Notes: generated by a model not told the origin, from the letters alone. Shown: positions 8,536 through 17,613, counted from the first letter of the stretch. The stretch is 64,000 nucleotides of DNA from an uncultured Eubacteriales bacterium (GCA_902777335.1 CACYTF010000002.1:85912-149911); one strand, 5' to 3'. Translations and numbers: made by a program.

Positions 8536-9030
8536 ATGGCAGAATCCCGCATACTCACCTATACCGATAAGAAGAAGCTGGAGGAGCAGCTGGCCCAGCT
8601 GAACGAGGAGAAAAAGCGCGTCGCCGAGGAGATCGGCACCGCCAAGGGCTTCGGCGATCTCAGCGAGAACGCCGAGTACGACGCCGCCAAGGCCCACGAG
8701 GCCGAGGTGTACGGCAACATCGCCCGCATCGAGGCCGAGCTGCGCACCGCCACCTTCGTGGACGACAGCGACGTGGACGCCACCACCGCCGCGCTGGGCA
8801 CCGTGGTGCGCGTACTGGACATGGAATACGACGAGGAGGACGAGTACACGCTGGTGGGCTTCACCGAGGCCGACCCGCTGAAGCTGTTCATCTCCAACGA
8901 ATCCCCCATCGGCATCGCGCTGTGCGACACCGACGGCAAGGGCACCGGCGCGAAGGTCGGCGATATCGTCGAGGCCAACACCCCCGGCGGCGTCGTCCGG
9001 CTGAAGGTGCTGTCCATCCGCAAGCGCTGA
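8536..9030 (+). CDS. greA: Transcription elongation factor GreA
   Basis: Binds the RNA polymerase secondary channel and stimulates cleavage of backtracked transcripts. The start ATG at 8536 ([20 protein letters not shown]) follows an AGGAGG site at 8523-8528; the longer open frame from 8470 lacks support. 164 residues, standard length. The N-terminal antiparallel coiled coil carries the acidic-tip signature [16 protein letters not shown] around residue 45. The C-terminal domain ends with the conserved [20 protein letters not shown]. First gene of a two-gene operon with lysS, an arrangement common in Firmicutes. Confidence 0.96.
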   Translation: MAESRILTYTDKKKLEEQLAQLNEEKKRVAEEIGTAKGFGDLSENAEYDAAKAHEAEVYGNIARIEAELRTATFVDDSDVDATTAALGTVVRVLDMEYDEEDEYTLVGFTEADPLKLFISNESPIGIALCDTDGKGTGAKVGDIVEANTPGGVVRLKVLSIRKR

Positions 9031-9059
9031 TCCACATCCCACCGAGAGGAGTTACGAGC

Positions 9060-10544
9060 ATGGCACATACCTACCAGGTCCCCGCGGGCTACACCGAGCA
9101 GGATACCATCCGCCTGAACAAGCTGAACGCGCTGATCGAAGCGGGCCGAAACCCCTATGAGATCACCACCTACGACCGCACCCACACCTCCGGCCAGATC
9201 CGCCGCGACTACGACGCGCTGGAGGGCAAGACCGTCCGCATCGCCGGGCGCATGCTCAGCCGCCGCGTGATGGGCAAGGCCAGCTTCGCCCAGCTGCAGG
9301 ACCCGGACGGCGCCATGCAGATCTACGTGCGCCGCGACGACGTGGGCGAAGAGCCCTACAAGGACTTCAAGGCCCTGGACATCGGCGACATCATCGGCGT
9401 GACCGGCACCGTGTTCAAGACCAAGACCGGCGAGATCTCGGTGCACGCCTCGGAATACACGCTGCTCACCAAGAGCCTGCACCCGCTGCCGGAGAAGTTC
9501 CACGGCCTTACGGACACGGACACCCGCTACCGCCAGCGCTACGTGGACCTGATCGTAAACCCCGAGGTGAAGGACACCTTCGTCAAGCGCAGCCTGATCC
9601 TGCGCGAGCTGCGGGCCTTCCTGGACGGCCGCGGCTACCTGGAGGTGGACACCCCGATCCTCACCCCCTTTGAGATCGGCGCGTCCGCCCGGCCCTTCTA
9701 CACCCACCACAACACGCTGGACATGGACATGGTGCTGCGCATCGAGACGGAGCTGTACCTGAAGCGCCTGATCGTAGGCGGCCTGGACCGGGTGTACGAG
9801 GTGGGCCGCATCTTCCGCAACGAGGGCATGGACACCAAGCACAACCCGGAGTTCACCACCATCGAGCTGTACGAGGCCTACACCGACTTCCACGGCATGA
9901 TGGACCTGGTGGAGGACATGATGAAGACAGTGACCCTGCGGGTGCGGGGAAGCCTTGTGGTGCCGTACCAGGGCCACGACATCGACATCGGCCACTGGGA
10001 GCGGCTGACGATGGTGGAGGCTGTAAAGAAGTACAGCGGCGTGGACTTTGCCGACTGGAAGACGGACGAGGACGCCGTCGCCGCCGCCAAGGCCCACCAC
10101 GTGGAGCTGCCCGAGGTGCCCACCAAGGGCGCGATCCTGGCCGAGTTCTTCGACGCCTTCGTCGAGGAGAAGCTGATCCAGCCCACCTTCATCTACGACT
10201 ACCCGGTGGAGATCAGCCCGCTGGCCAAGCGCAAGCCCGACGACCCGGCCTTCACCGAGCGCTTTGAGTACTTCATCAACGCCACCGAGTTCGGCAACGC
10301 CTTCTCCGAGCTGAACGACCCGCTGGACCAGCGCGAGCGCTTCGAGAAGCAGGTGGCCCAGCGCAAGGCCCTGGACCCGGAAAGCCGCGCCCAGGTGGAC
10401 TACGACTTCATCAACGCCCTGGAGTACGGCATGCCCCCCACCGGCGGCCTCGGCTTCGGCGTGGATCGCCTGGTGATGCTGCTGACCGGCAGCGATTCCA
10501 TCAGGGACGTGCTGCTGTTCCCGACTATGAAGCCGCTGGAGTGA
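9060..10544 (+). CDS. lysS: Lysyl-tRNA synthetase, class II
   Basis: Charges tRNA-Lys in the cytoplasm. The start ATG at 9060 ([15 protein letters not shown]) has a GAGAGGAG ribosome site and lies 29 bp after greA. 494 residues, usual for the family. The N-terminal OB-fold anticodon domain is visible as [20 protein letters not shown]. Class II motif 2 is [20 protein letters not shown], and motif 3 is [15 protein letters not shown] near the C terminus. No fusion or truncation. Confidence 0.97.
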   Translation: MAHTYQVPAGYTEQDTIRLNKLNALIEAGRNPYEITTYDRTHTSGQIRRDYDALEGKTVRIAGRMLSRRVMGKASFAQLQDPDGAMQIYVRRDDVGEEPYKDFKALDIGDIIGVTGTVFKTKTGEISVHASEYTLLTKSLHPLPEKFHGLTDTDTRYRQRYVDLIVNPEVKDTFVKRSLILRELRAFLDGRGYLEVDTPILTPFEIGASARPFYTHHNTLDMDMVLRIETELYLKRLIVGGLDRVYEVGRIFRNEGMDTKHNPEFTTIELYEAYTDFHGMMDLVEDMMKTVTLRVRGSLVVPYQGHDIDIGHWERLTMVEAVKKYSGVDFADWKTDEDAVAAAKAHHVELPEVPTKGAILAEFFDAFVEEKLIQPTFIYDYPVEISPLAKRKPDDPAFTERFEYFINATEFGNAFSELNDPLDQRERFEKQVAQRKALDPESRAQVDYDFINALEYGMPPTGGLGFGVDRLVMLLTGSDSIRDVLLFPTMKPLE

Positions 10545-10554
10545 TGTGGAGGCC

Positions 10555-10581
10555 GAAAAGCCCTGCGGTGTGGGGCTTTTC
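10555..10581 (+). terminator. Probable terminator after lysS
   Basis: 9-bp stem GAAAAGCCC (10555-10563) with GGGCTTTTC (10573-10581), 10 bp past the lysS stop. The T-run lies within the descending arm and no further U-tract follows. It marks the edge between GC-rich core sequence and the AT-rich island. Confidence 0.55.
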
Positions 10582-10692
10582 AGGCACAATGATACTGGCA
10601 GAGGCCGGTTACTACACCAGATTTACACCAATTTTCTTAAAAACCGTCGAAGATGGGTCCCTGAGTGAGTTGCGGTGTGGAAATGTGGTGTA

Positions 10693-10735
10693 GAATAGAG
10701 CAGAGTAAAGGCAACCATCTTACTCTGCTCTATTC
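10693..10735 (-). terminator. 16-bp hairpin directly after the AAA+ ATPase gene
   Basis: Perfect 16-bp inverted repeat (10693-10708 with 10720-10735), 11-nt loop, abutting the stop codon of the minus-strand ATPase gene. It could terminate transcripts from either side, including lysS read-through. No long U-tract. The rest of 10582-10692 shows no gene. Confidence 0.6.
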
Positions 10736-12322
10736 TTATTGTTTATTCGATTGCTCATCTAACCGTTTTATAAATGCACTGAAAACTAGCCCTTCAATTT
10801 CTTTTTTCATATCCCTAAGATTCTTATATTTTGTTAGTTCGTTCAATTCTTTTTCTATTGTTTTAATATCTACTATAACGCCAAAATGAATGTTGAGTTT
10901 ATCAATAAGCTTATTTGCAGTATCAATAATATAGGATTGTTTCTCTTCTTGTGTTAACTCGATAAAACAGTAAACCATATCAAACCTTGATTTTAGAGAG
11001 TCTGGGATTTGCCTTTGATATTGTTTTTGAGTCATGTTAGAAGTAAACACGATAATGTATCCATTTAAATCATGCTCTATTCCATGCCTATCTGTGAATT
11101 TACCATCTTCCAATAATTCATAGAAGAAATTATATACGCCCATTGTGGCTTTTTCAAACTCGTCAATAAGTATGACTTTCGATCTAGATAAAGCTATTTT
11201 ATTGATCAGTTCACCTCCCTCTTCGCTACCAACATATCCCAAAGGCGAACCGATAAGACTATTCAGAACACCTTCTGTTGAATAATTGCCAAAATTGATC
11301 TTAATTAATGACTCCTCCGGATAAATGATCTTGGAAACAATTTTAGCAAACTCGGTTTTTCCAATACCAGATTCCCCACAGATCAAGATCGAAAAGATAC
11401 TCTGTTCTTTCATCACATTGAAGAAAGAGAATTTCAGTAGGCTTTCTCTGAAATCGGTCTTAAAATCACTATGTCCTTTTAGCAATGAACAGATTTTATC
11501 TCCTTGCTGCTGGACCTGTTGCATGAGAGTATTGATATCAACTTTGGTTGGCTCATCAAGAGCATCTTGATTTGCTACATCAATCATGCTCATTTCGCAT
11601 AATTCCGAAAAAACAAAAGGAAATAGAACGATTGCATTTTCCGAAGTACTGCTATCTGCACAGTACTTTACACTTGTCGATTCACCAATCTTCTGAAAAA
11701 GGATTTCGAATTGAAAAACTAGATCACTTCGAAGCTTCATCGTTCGAAGTGCAGAAGAAATATCAATATACTCAATCTCGGATTTCATTAATCGCATAAT
11801 GATATCGGAAAGATTGTATTTTAAGATTACACCCTCCCAATCGTCAATAAGACAGGCTAAGGATGTTATATGCTTATCATGAATGATGGAATTCACTATT
11901 TCCTGCGCGTCATAAATATACAAAGGTACTTGTTGAAAAGGTTTGAAATGATACTTGTCTTCTATCTGAGAGTCTTCAAACTTACAGAATTTCTTGTCGA
12001 TATCCTCATTATCGAACAGATACGGATAATGATTATTAAAGGCATCAAACAAGTCCTGCATAAGGCAGAAATGAACTTCTTCTCCTTGATCAGCAAGAGC
12101 CATAATATACCGTTCAGTGAAAACTCGAAAGAAATTCCCGTCTTTAATCAAACTTGAAAGATCTACAACTATATTATCAATATCGTCCCCTTCCGCCATC
12201 AGCTTTTCAACGCTTTCATAATGATAAATGAATGAGGAAATGCTGCAAAAAGAGTATTCTTGCAAAGATCCTTGAAGTTCATGTAGTCTTTCAGGATGGT
12301 AAAGGTATAGCTTCTTACTCAT
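10736..12322 (-). CDS. AAA+ ATPase with ClpA/ClpB-type motor domain
   Basis: 528 residues. Residues 1-265 match nothing I recognise. Residues 300-520 form a Clp-class AAA+ motor: Walker A CGESGIGKTEFAK (315-327), the pore-loop-region stretch SLIGSPLGYVGSEEGG (355-370), Walker B VILIDEFEKA (383-392), sensor 1 VFTSN, and arginine finger SRF (445-447). A motor of this type unfolds or remodels proteins; the substrate is unknown. No Clp N-domain, second motor or protease-docking loop is seen. Start ATG at 12322 overlaps the stop of the membrane-protein gene by 8 bp (ATGAGTAA), so the pair is translationally coupled. Base use is far more AT-rich than the flanks, which suggests transfer. A role in defence or stress is only an inference. 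Confidence 0.8.
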   Translation of the reverse strand: MSKKLYLYHPERLHELQGSLQEYSFCSISSFIYHYESVEKLMAEGDDIDNIVVDLSSLIKDGNFFRVFTERYIMALADQGEEVHFCLMQDLFDAFNNHYPYLFDNEDIDKKFCKFEDSQIEDKYHFKPFQQVPLYIYDAQEIVNSIIHDKHITSLACLIDDWEGVILKYNLSDIIMRLMKSEIEYIDISSALRTMKLRSDLVFQFEILFQKIGESTSVKYCADSSTSENAIVLFPFVFSELCEMSMIDVANQDALDEPTKVDINTLMQQVQQQGDKICSLLKGHSDFKTDFRESLLKFSFFNVMKEQSIFSILICGESGIGKTEFAKIVSKIIYPEESLIKINFGNYSTEGVLNSLIGSPLGYVGSEEGGELINKIALSRSKVILIDEFEKATMGVYNFFYELLEDGKFTDRHGIEHDLNGYIIVFTSNMTQKQYQRQIPDSLKSRFDMVYCFIELTQEEKQSYIIDTANKLIDKLNIHFGVIVDIKTIEKELNELTKYKNLRDMKKEIEGLVFSAFIKRLDEQSNKQ

Positions 12323-13574
12323 TATTTGTCTCCTTGAAACGAATCTCCTGTATTATCGCGATCACGTCAATAAGATGGTATTCCTCTGTTAGCTTCTTAT
12401 GCTTAAACTCGAAAGGAACTTGATTTACTATTGTATTCTTTTCACTTAGCCTCATTCCAATGCCAGGCGTCTCTGTCTGCATTTCTTGGTTAATTGAGTC
12501 TGATATCAATTCGAGAAATCTCGAAGAAATGCTTTCTTGTTGTTTGAAGTCGATTTTGCCTCTATAAATTCCAATTAGACTGAGTTGTCCTAACTGTAAA
12601 TCATTATGTTGGTATCCGTTTTCAAAGTCGCTTATGGATCTATATGGTAGTTGAATCAGACAAGGGCTCTTGTCTCCATTCCCCATGGAATAAGTGAAAG
12701 AATAGTCAATCGTAAAATCATCCAGCATTTTCTCCATCATCTTGTTAAAGTTAATTTCGATACTATCGTTAGCTTGATTCCTTAGTTTGCTTTCTTGCAA
12801 TATTTTAAGTATCATCACAGTATCATCTACATTGAGTTGCTTTAGTTTGATGTCTTTAAAGAGAATTAATTGACCTACGCCAAGATCTTGACTAATTCCT
12901 TTTCCTGCAACAGTTTCATAGATTTTTTTCAGCATTATTGATTTAGTGTTTTTGACATCGAAGCTTTCATATACTCTTTTCTTTGTGCTATCCTCGGATG
13001 CATATTCAACATTTGAGGCAAGATAGTCGCTTTTCCCAAGTCTTATAGCATTCTGATGTTTTATTATTGCTTCGGAAGTCTGCTCTTTTTCAACTGTTTT
13101 CATAATACGATTATCAATAAGCATCGCTATTTCATGGGCTTTAGATGTGTTGAGATAGAAAATATTAAACAATGGATTGTTATCCTTTGTTTCCTCAGAT
13201 GGAATAGTATCTATCTCGCTTATTTTTTTAAAATATGTTATGCTTAATAGGAAATTGAGAATAATGAAAAAGGCCAACACTTCAACATGTTGAATAATAA
13301 ATTGTTGCATAACTTCCACTTTTTGAAATAGGAAAAGGCAGATAGAAGCGAGAATCGCAACTATTTCAAGGGGAATTCGAGAGAGGCTTGTTCTTCTTGA
13401 AAAATGCTTTATACAATATAGCACAAGATAAATAATTATAGGGAAAACAATCCAACACTTTTCAAACCGAGTTTGAATAGTGCTGATAGATACTATGGCT
13501 CCACAAATAAACAAAAGCATAGTTAAAGAAAGTATATAATACATCTTCCGAATCCATGAATGAGAGTTTCCCAT
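12315..13574 (-). CDS. Four-TM membrane protein with large cytoplasmic domain, partner of the AAA+ ATPase
   Basis: 419 residues. Four hydrophobic segments occupy residues 10-115 (for example YYILSLTMLLFICGAIVSIS and LAFFIILNFLLSITYF). The remaining 300 residues are soluble and begin NPLFNIFYLNTSKAHEIAML, followed by a long charged stretch and FDVKNTKSIMLKKIYE. That opening vaguely recalls DUF6414-like proteins (a short 'YL' strand followed by a run of polar residues), but I cannot confirm it. Start ATG at 13574 has a GAGGGAG site. First gene of a two-gene AT-rich operon with the ATPase. Function unknown; plausible models are a membrane sensor or effector controlled by the motor. Confidence 0.7.
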   Translation of the reverse strand: MGNSHSWIRKMYYILSLTMLLFICGAIVSISTIQTRFEKCWIVFPIIIYLVLYCIKHFSRRTSLSRIPLEIVAILASICLFLFQKVEVMQQFIIQHVEVLAFFIILNFLLSITYFKKISEIDTIPSEETKDNNPLFNIFYLNTSKAHEIAMLIDNRIMKTVEKEQTSEAIIKHQNAIRLGKSDYLASNVEYASEDSTKKRVYESFDVKNTKSIMLKKIYETVAGKGISQDLGVGQLILFKDIKLKQLNVDDTVMILKILQESKLRNQANDSIEINFNKMMEKMLDDFTIDYSFTYSMGNGDKSPCLIQLPYRSISDFENGYQHNDLQLGQLSLIGIYRGKIDFKQQESISSRFLELISDSINQEMQTETPGIGMRLSEKNTIVNQVPFEFKHKKLTEEYHLIDVIAIIQEIRFKETNNE

Positions 13575-13692
13575 AACGTTTTCTCCCTCAGATGACCAGT
13601 AGTCAGCCTTAGCTCTCTCAAGTGTTATTTCATATATCTTGTATACATCGAAGCAATTTGTTCTTTCTACAATTGCTTATTACTTTCGTCTA

Positions 13693-14028
13693 CTATCCGA
13701 TAACCCCTGGATCAGATAACAACATATCCTTGAATACCTTGGTGTACTCTGTTCGGGTGTCCGCAATGATGTAAACGAAAATGCTCTCGCCTACCTTGCG
13801 GAAAATGGATACATTCCTCTTGTCGCTGATGACCATGCGGAAACCCATGTTGTTCAGCCACGGATCTGGCGTCATAGAGCCGGAATCCGGGAACTGCTCC
13901 AGGCGTTCCAGGCTGTTCAGGATGCGGTCGGCTACATTGAGCGCCACGTCCTCGCCGAAGTCGGCCTGCACGTGGCACTTGATTCGCGCCAGGCCTTCCC
14001 AGGCGGAGGGGAGGATTTCAACTGTCAT
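13693..14028 (-). CDS. RelE/ParE-family toxin
   Basis: 111 residues with the RelE/ParE layout: MTVEILPSAWEGLARIKCHV at the N terminus, a long helix region (ALNVADRILNSLERLEQFP), GFRMVISDKRNVSIFRK in the beta-sheet core, and VYIIADTRTEYTKVF near the C terminus. Such toxins cleave mRNA on ribosomes (RelE) or poison gyrase (ParE); which applies cannot be told. Start overlaps the antitoxin stop by 4 bp. Base composition is like the core genome, unlike the AT-rich island immediately downstream (13575-13692 is a gap with no gene seen). Confidence 0.85.
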   Translation of the reverse strand: MTVEILPSAWEGLARIKCHVQADFGEDVALNVADRILNSLERLEQFPDSGSMTPDPWLNNMGFRMVISDKRNVSIFRKVGESIFVYIIADTRTEYTKVFKDMLLSDPGVIG

Positions 14029-14279
14029 AGTTTTCTCAATGCCTCCCGCGCCTCAGAAATGCTCATGGTCTTGGCTCCGCGCAGGCGTTCCTCCTCCGCC
14101 TGGAGGATGCGCGCCCGCAGGTTGAGCAGCTGCTCCCGCTTTTCAAAGGCTTCCATGTCCATGAAAACCCCGTCGCCTTCGCCGTTCACGGTGATATAGA
14201 CCGGCTCCTGGGTCTGTTTGGCGATGTTGGAAATGCCGCTGTAGTTGTTCCGCAGCGCGGAAGACGGTTTGATGATCAT
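14025..14279 (-). CDS. Phd/YefM-family antitoxin
   Basis: 84 residues. The N-terminal Phd fold is seen in MIIKPSSALRNNYSGISNIA and EPVYITVNGEGDGVFMDMEA, with a charged C-terminal helix (LLNLRARILQAEEERLRG) that would wrap the toxin. Antitoxins of this type bind their own promoter. Start ATG at 14279 has an AGGAG site. It precedes the toxin, the usual order for Phd/Doc- and YefM/YoeB-type operons. A palindrome overlapping the -10 upstream is a good operator candidate. Confidence 0.87.
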   Translation of the reverse strand: MIIKPSSALRNNYSGISNIAKQTQEPVYITVNGEGDGVFMDMEAFEKREQLLNLRARILQAEEERLRGAKTMSISEAREALRKL

Positions 14280-14320
14280 AGGCGACTCCTTTCACGCCAT
14301 AAGCTCAACTGGTTTTTATT

Positions 14321-14355
14321 GATAGTATTCTATCACAAATAAGATATGATGTAAA
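14321..14355 (-). promoter_or_regulatory. Toxin-antitoxin promoter with overlapping palindromic operator
   Basis: Minus-strand TTTACA (14350-14355), 17-bp spacer, TAGAAT (14327-14332). The palindrome GATAG-TATT-CTATC (14321-14334) covers the -10, as expected for autoregulation by the antitoxin. A near-identical copy of the whole block lies at 17616-17651 without toxin-antitoxin genes. Between 14360 and 14615 no gene is seen. Confidence 0.65.
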
Positions 14356-14567
14356 GAGGAAAGCTATGAATAAGAGCTTTCCACATGGGACAGCTCGAAA
14401 GGAGACGCTGTTCTGATATACCATTTGCTTTAAATTATCTGATGAGTATAAGGCCATACCGCTTATTGATCGATCAACACTTATATGACGCGATAGGAAG
14501 GGGAAATGGATCACTTGTTTTTCATTTTTTCTCTACTGCTTGTTTCTTTCTTGCTTTACCCGTCAGG

Positions 14568-14595
14568 ATGCCCCGATGCATTCGCACCGGGGCAT
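14568..14595 (-). terminator. Hairpin downstream of the DUF4179-type gene
   Basis: 8-bp stem ATGCCCCG (14568-14575) with CGGGGCAT (14588-14595), 12-nt loop, 20 bp past the stop at 14616. No U-tract on the minus strand. It is a candidate end of the sigma/anti-sigma transcript. Confidence 0.4.
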
Positions 14596-14615
14596 GGATT
14601 GTCATACAGATATTA

Positions 14616-15932
14616 TTATTTCAACTTGATTGTAAAGCAATCTTCCACCTTCGCCTGATCGGCGACGCGCTGCCAATAGGCCGTCGAGGGTTCGCCTTCC
14701 TGCCGGGGAAGATCGCTCACAGGAATGAAGGTCAGGCTCTCCGGCAGGTCGGTCACGGGCGAATCGCTGCCAAGGTCGTAATGGATAACGGTGCAGGATT
14801 TGCCATCGCGCTCGACGGTTTCCGCTTCGCTGCCGCTCAGGCTCAGCGACCACTCCACATTTTTCACCTTTCCGTCCGGGCCTGCGACCAGATACCAGCA
14901 CATTGCGGCATTCGTGTCCGCATCGTTATCCAGAATGATGTCATACTGGATCAGCGTGGAGGCGATGTCGAACTTCATGGCTTTCAACACAACTGTCCTG
15001 CCGGGCAGCTCGAAGGTCTGCGGCTCGGCCAGTTCAAAGCTGGCGGTATCGATCGGTTCGGCGATTTCCACTTCGAGCGTCAAATCCTTCAGCGGGTGGA
15101 ACAGGCCGGACGCCGCCAGCGCGTCGCAGATCTCCTCGGGCTCGGTGCCGTTCCCCAACGCCTGCCGGTAGGCGTCGTAGCTGCCCACATAGCACAGTGG
15201 CAGATTGCAGGCCATGGGGATACCCCCGGTAGCTTCGATGTCCTTGACCACAGCGCACGCCGCGTCTCCGGGCTCCATACAGTACAGCTCTGGGGCACGG
15301 AAGTCCGTCTGCTTCATGACAAGATCAGTGGTGTAAGCCCGAACGAATATCCGCGCCGTCAGCGGACGGTCGATGCCGTGAGCCCAGCCCTGGGACATAT
15401 AGCTGGTATAGGTGTTTGCTGCCGGAGCCAGCCGCACCAGCGCGTTGTCGCCGATGCTCTCGTCGCTGCTGCCATAAGGGAAGCCGGGCACATAGCCCTG
15501 TGCCTCGTCCGCCTCCGTCAGCCCGTGGTCGTCGATATCCGCCCAGGTGACGTAGTAGACGGGCTCGTCGCGTTCGGAGGTGACCGTCCAGGACAGATTC
15601 AGCGTATTCTGATCCGCCAAGTATTCATCCAGCTTCAATGTGATGCCCGCGTCGGACACCTGCCCGGCATCCCGGATCAGCGATGCCTCCGCCTCGGGGC
15701 TGGGCGTCCTGCCCCGGAACAGGTTCGACAGGATGTTGGATTGCAGCGTGGCCGCGATGGCCGTCCCCACCAGCAGCACAGCCAGCGCGATGGCGATGAC
15801 CGCGGTCCGGCTGATGGGCTTTATCAGTTTCTTTCCATCAAAGTGTGCCATTATTTGAGCCTCCGTTTCAGCTTCCAATGATCGGCTGGGCAGAATCCGA
15901 TCATAGATGGCATTGTAATCGTCTTTAAGCAT
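14616..15932 (-). CDS. DUF4179-type membrane protein, probable anti-sigma partner
   Basis: 438 residues. A 40-residue cytoplasmic N terminus (MLKDDYNAIYDRILPSRSLE...) precedes a single membrane helix (AVIAIALAVLLVGTAIAATL) and a large extracytoplasmic domain of beta-rich character (TLNLSWTVTSERDEPVYYVT). This topology and position match DUF4179-family proteins, which in Firmicutes usually follow ECF sigma genes and are thought to act as anti-sigma factors or envelope sensors. Start overlaps the sigma gene by 8 bp. Family assignment is from layout and the N-terminal pattern, not from a search. Confidence 0.72.
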   Translation of the reverse strand: MLKDDYNAIYDRILPSRSLEAETEAQIMAHFDGKKLIKPISRTAVIAIALAVLLVGTAIAATLQSNILSNLFRGRTPSPEAEASLIRDAGQVSDAGITLKLDEYLADQNTLNLSWTVTSERDEPVYYVTWADIDDHGLTEADEAQGYVPGFPYGSSDESIGDNALVRLAPAANTYTSYMSQGWAHGIDRPLTARIFVRAYTTDLVMKQTDFRAPELYCMEPGDAACAVVKDIEATGGIPMACNLPLCYVGSYDAYRQALGNGTEPEEICDALAASGLFHPLKDLTLEVEIAEPIDTASFELAEPQTFELPGRTVVLKAMKFDIASTLIQYDIILDNDADTNAAMCWYLVAGPDGKVKNVEWSLSLSGSEAETVERDGKSCTVIHYDLGSDSPVTDLPESLTFIPVSDLPRQEGEPSTAYWQRVADQAKVEDCFTIKLK

Positions 15933-16437
15933 TCGGATTCGCCTCCTTGTTCTGTGTCAGTTCCCGCTTCAGCCGTTCCCTGCCTCGCGCGAGGCGGGAG
16001 CGGATCGTGGCGGGCTTGGTGTTTAGTACAGCCGATATTTCATCCACGGACATTTCCTCATAGTAGTATAGATGTATGACCGCGCGGTAGCGGACGGGCA
16101 GGATGTCCAATGCCCGGTTCAGCGATTCATAGCGATCATCGCCATCCCTTGGAGACGCCCTCTCCGGAAGCGCTTCGACCGTCTGCACATGTCGCCGCCA
16201 GGCGCTTCGAAAGAGATTTACTGAACTATTGACCGTTACCTGCAACAGCCACGCCCTGACATGCTCCTGGTTCTCAAAGGAAATGTCGGCCCTCGCCAGT
16301 TTCAGGAACACCTCCTGATAAATATCCTCAGCATCCGCATGGTTGCGCGTTCGTGCATATGCCAGGCGATAGACCATGGATGAATACCGCTTCATAGCGT
16401 CCATTACACCGTCTCTGCGCGCCGGAGACAGCTCCAT
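15925..16437 (-). CDS. ECF-type RNA polymerase sigma-70 factor
   Basis: 170 residues from the preferred start at 16437 (MELSPARRDGVMDAM), which has GGGGGG six bases upstream; in-frame ATGs at 16443 and 16455 lie on or before that site. Region 2 is visible as MVYRLAYARTRNHADAEDIY and QEVFLKLAR, and region 4 as LPVRYRAVIHLYYYEEMSVD, EISAVLNTKPATIRSRLARG. There is no sigma region 3, as expected for ECF factors. It would redirect transcription in response to an envelope signal sensed by the overlapping downstream membrane protein. No target promoter is recognisable here. Confidence 0.9.
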   Translation of the reverse strand: MELSPARRDGVMDAMKRYSSMVYRLAYARTRNHADAEDIYQEVFLKLARADISFENQEHVRAWLLQVTVNSSVNLFRSAWRRHVQTVEALPERASPRDGDDRYESLNRALDILPVRYRAVIHLYYYEEMSVDEISAVLNTKPATIRSRLARGRERLKRELTQNKEANPNA

Positions 16438-16542
16438 GTTCATCCCCCCTTTCACCTATAATACAATTGAGGTATATTACAGAATTGCATTTAGTGTCGA
16501 TTCATATTAAATTAACAAATAAGATCTCGGATTGCATAACAA

Positions 16543-16566
16543 ACTCCCGGCGTTGTTTCCGGGAGT
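16543..16566 (-). terminator. Probable terminator of the XRE regulator
   Basis: 8-bp stem ACTCCCGG/CCGGGAGT (16543-16550, 16559-16566), 15 bp past the stop at 16582. On the minus strand a short TTTGTT run follows. Confidence 0.55.
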
Positions 16567-16581
16567 CATGTCATCACCTTT

Positions 16582-17136
16582 TTAGACTTTTCTCCACCGC
16601 TTCGTCGGCTCATGCCTCCCACAATCGTCGCAGGTGTCCGGCCAGTTGAGCTTCCACTCAAAGTATTCATCCTTCGTGATCAGCCCGGCGCGCTTCTCGT
16701 CCATGCGGATCAGCCATTCCCGCATGAAGTCGTTGATCATGCCGCCGTTGAACCACATCGCCACCGGCGAACGGGCAGGCCATTCGTCCGTGTCGTGGTA
16801 GTACACGCCTGGATCGTCGCTCTCATTGCACTTCTCGCCGGGGAACCTCTGAAGCTGGAACAGCCGGAAGATGCCTGGGTTGACTTCCTCGATCCAGAAC
16901 ATCATTTGGATGAACTCGCTGTTGTTCTGCCCGGTCAGATCATAGAGCATATAGCGGTTCACGTCCAGCACCTCCGCCATCCTGTCCAGCAGCTCCTTCT
17001 GCGGGACGCGGGTGCCGCGCTCGTAGTGGGCGATGCGATTCTGGGCGTTCTCTCCCAGGCCAACCGCCGTGCCCAGCTCCGCCTGCGTCATCTTGCGGAA
17101 CTTGCGTACCCGCTTGATCTTCTCGCCTATCGTCAT
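16582..17136 (-). CDS. XRE-family transcriptional regulator
   Basis: 184 residues. Residues 1-65 form a helix-turn-helix of the Cro/XRE class (MTIGEKIKRVRKFRKMTQAE, LGTAVGLGENAQNRIAHYER, GTRVPQKELLDRMAEVLDV). The rest (WIEEVNPGIFRLFQLQRFPG ... CDDCGRHEPTKRW) is a tryptophan-rich domain I do not recognise, ending with a CxxC pair that might bind metal. Single-gene transcript from a good promoter, divergent from the consensus plus-strand promoter at 17239, so the noncoding region it faces is a natural target to test. Confidence 0.85.
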   Translation of the reverse strand: MTIGEKIKRVRKFRKMTQAELGTAVGLGENAQNRIAHYERGTRVPQKELLDRMAEVLDVNRYMLYDLTGQNNSEFIQMMFWIEEVNPGIFRLFQLQRFPGEKCNESDDPGVYYHDTDEWPARSPVAMWFNGGMINDFMREWLIRMDEKRAGLITKDEYFEWKLNWPDTCDDCGRHEPTKRWRKV

Positions 17137-17178
17137 GGGTCGTTCCTCCCCGTTTCGTGCCGTTTCTTCGCTGATTCC

Positions 17179-17207
17179 ATTATATACGGGTGTAATGCAA
17201 AAATCAA
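17179..17207 (-). promoter_or_regulatory. Promoter of the XRE regulator
   Basis: Minus-strand TTGATT (17202-17207), 17-bp spacer, TATAAT (17179-17184), about 43 bp upstream of the start at 17136. Confidence 0.65.
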
Positions 17208-17238
17208 GTTAAATATGTGCGTAACTGCTCATTTCTTC

Positions 17239-17267
17239 TTGACATGAACACAGATGTACATTATAAT
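17239..17267 (+). promoter_or_regulatory. Perfect consensus promoter in front of a noncoding region
   Basis: TTGACA (17239-17244), 17-bp spacer, TATAAT (17262-17267). No credible reading frame or ribosome site follows for 460 bp. The predicted start at 17273-17275 coincides with the first base of a strong hairpin. Confidence 0.75.
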
Positions 17268-17272
17268 GCAAG

Positions 17273-17613
17273 CTGTGATAATGAACAGTAGAGTTCATCA
17301 TCACAGACAACTTCATAAGGTTCTCCAACCTACGTTCCCATCATGCCGAGCGAAGGCATCCCGGCGCGACGATCCGCTGACAAGCGGGGAGCGATCCACG
17401 GAGGTGCCAGTCGGGTCCGCGGCAGGGCCTGATCGCCAAGACGCATGATGGGGATAATGATACTCCTGTCCAGCCACAGCCTGCGAGAGCGGATCACGCA
17501 ATGGGGACAGCCCGGCGGGAGCAGGGAGGCACAAGCCTGTGAGCATCGCCAGATGCGGGAGGGAATCCGGTCAGCAGAACAACGAAAAAAACAAAGCATC
17601 GCACCAAGGGACA
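17273..17613 (+). ncRNA. Candidate structured noncoding RNA
   Basis: The region follows a perfect sigma-A promoter and has no supported gene on either strand. Its first 34 bases fold as a hairpin: 17273-17286 pairs with 17293-17306 at 13 of 14 positions around a 6-nt loop. Further short stems include CCGCT/AGCGG near 17375, AGGC/GCCT near 17530 and GCATC/GATGC near 17545. I looked for tmRNA, RNase P, SRP, 6S and group II intron hallmarks and recognised none. The 3' end is a guess, since no plus-strand U-tract was found. A minus-strand promoter copy at 17622-17650 would fire antisense across it. It could instead be the eroded remains of a mobile element. Confidence 0.4.

Noticed and set aside
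8559..10589. 676-codon minus-strand open frame
   Set aside because: Antisense to greA and lysS, which have complete family motifs and a consensus promoter.
10582..10735. Integration (att) site at the lysS edge of the AT-rich island
   Set aside because: GGTGTA/TACACC strings are present, but no direct repeat was found at the other edge near 13.6 kb and there is no integrase.
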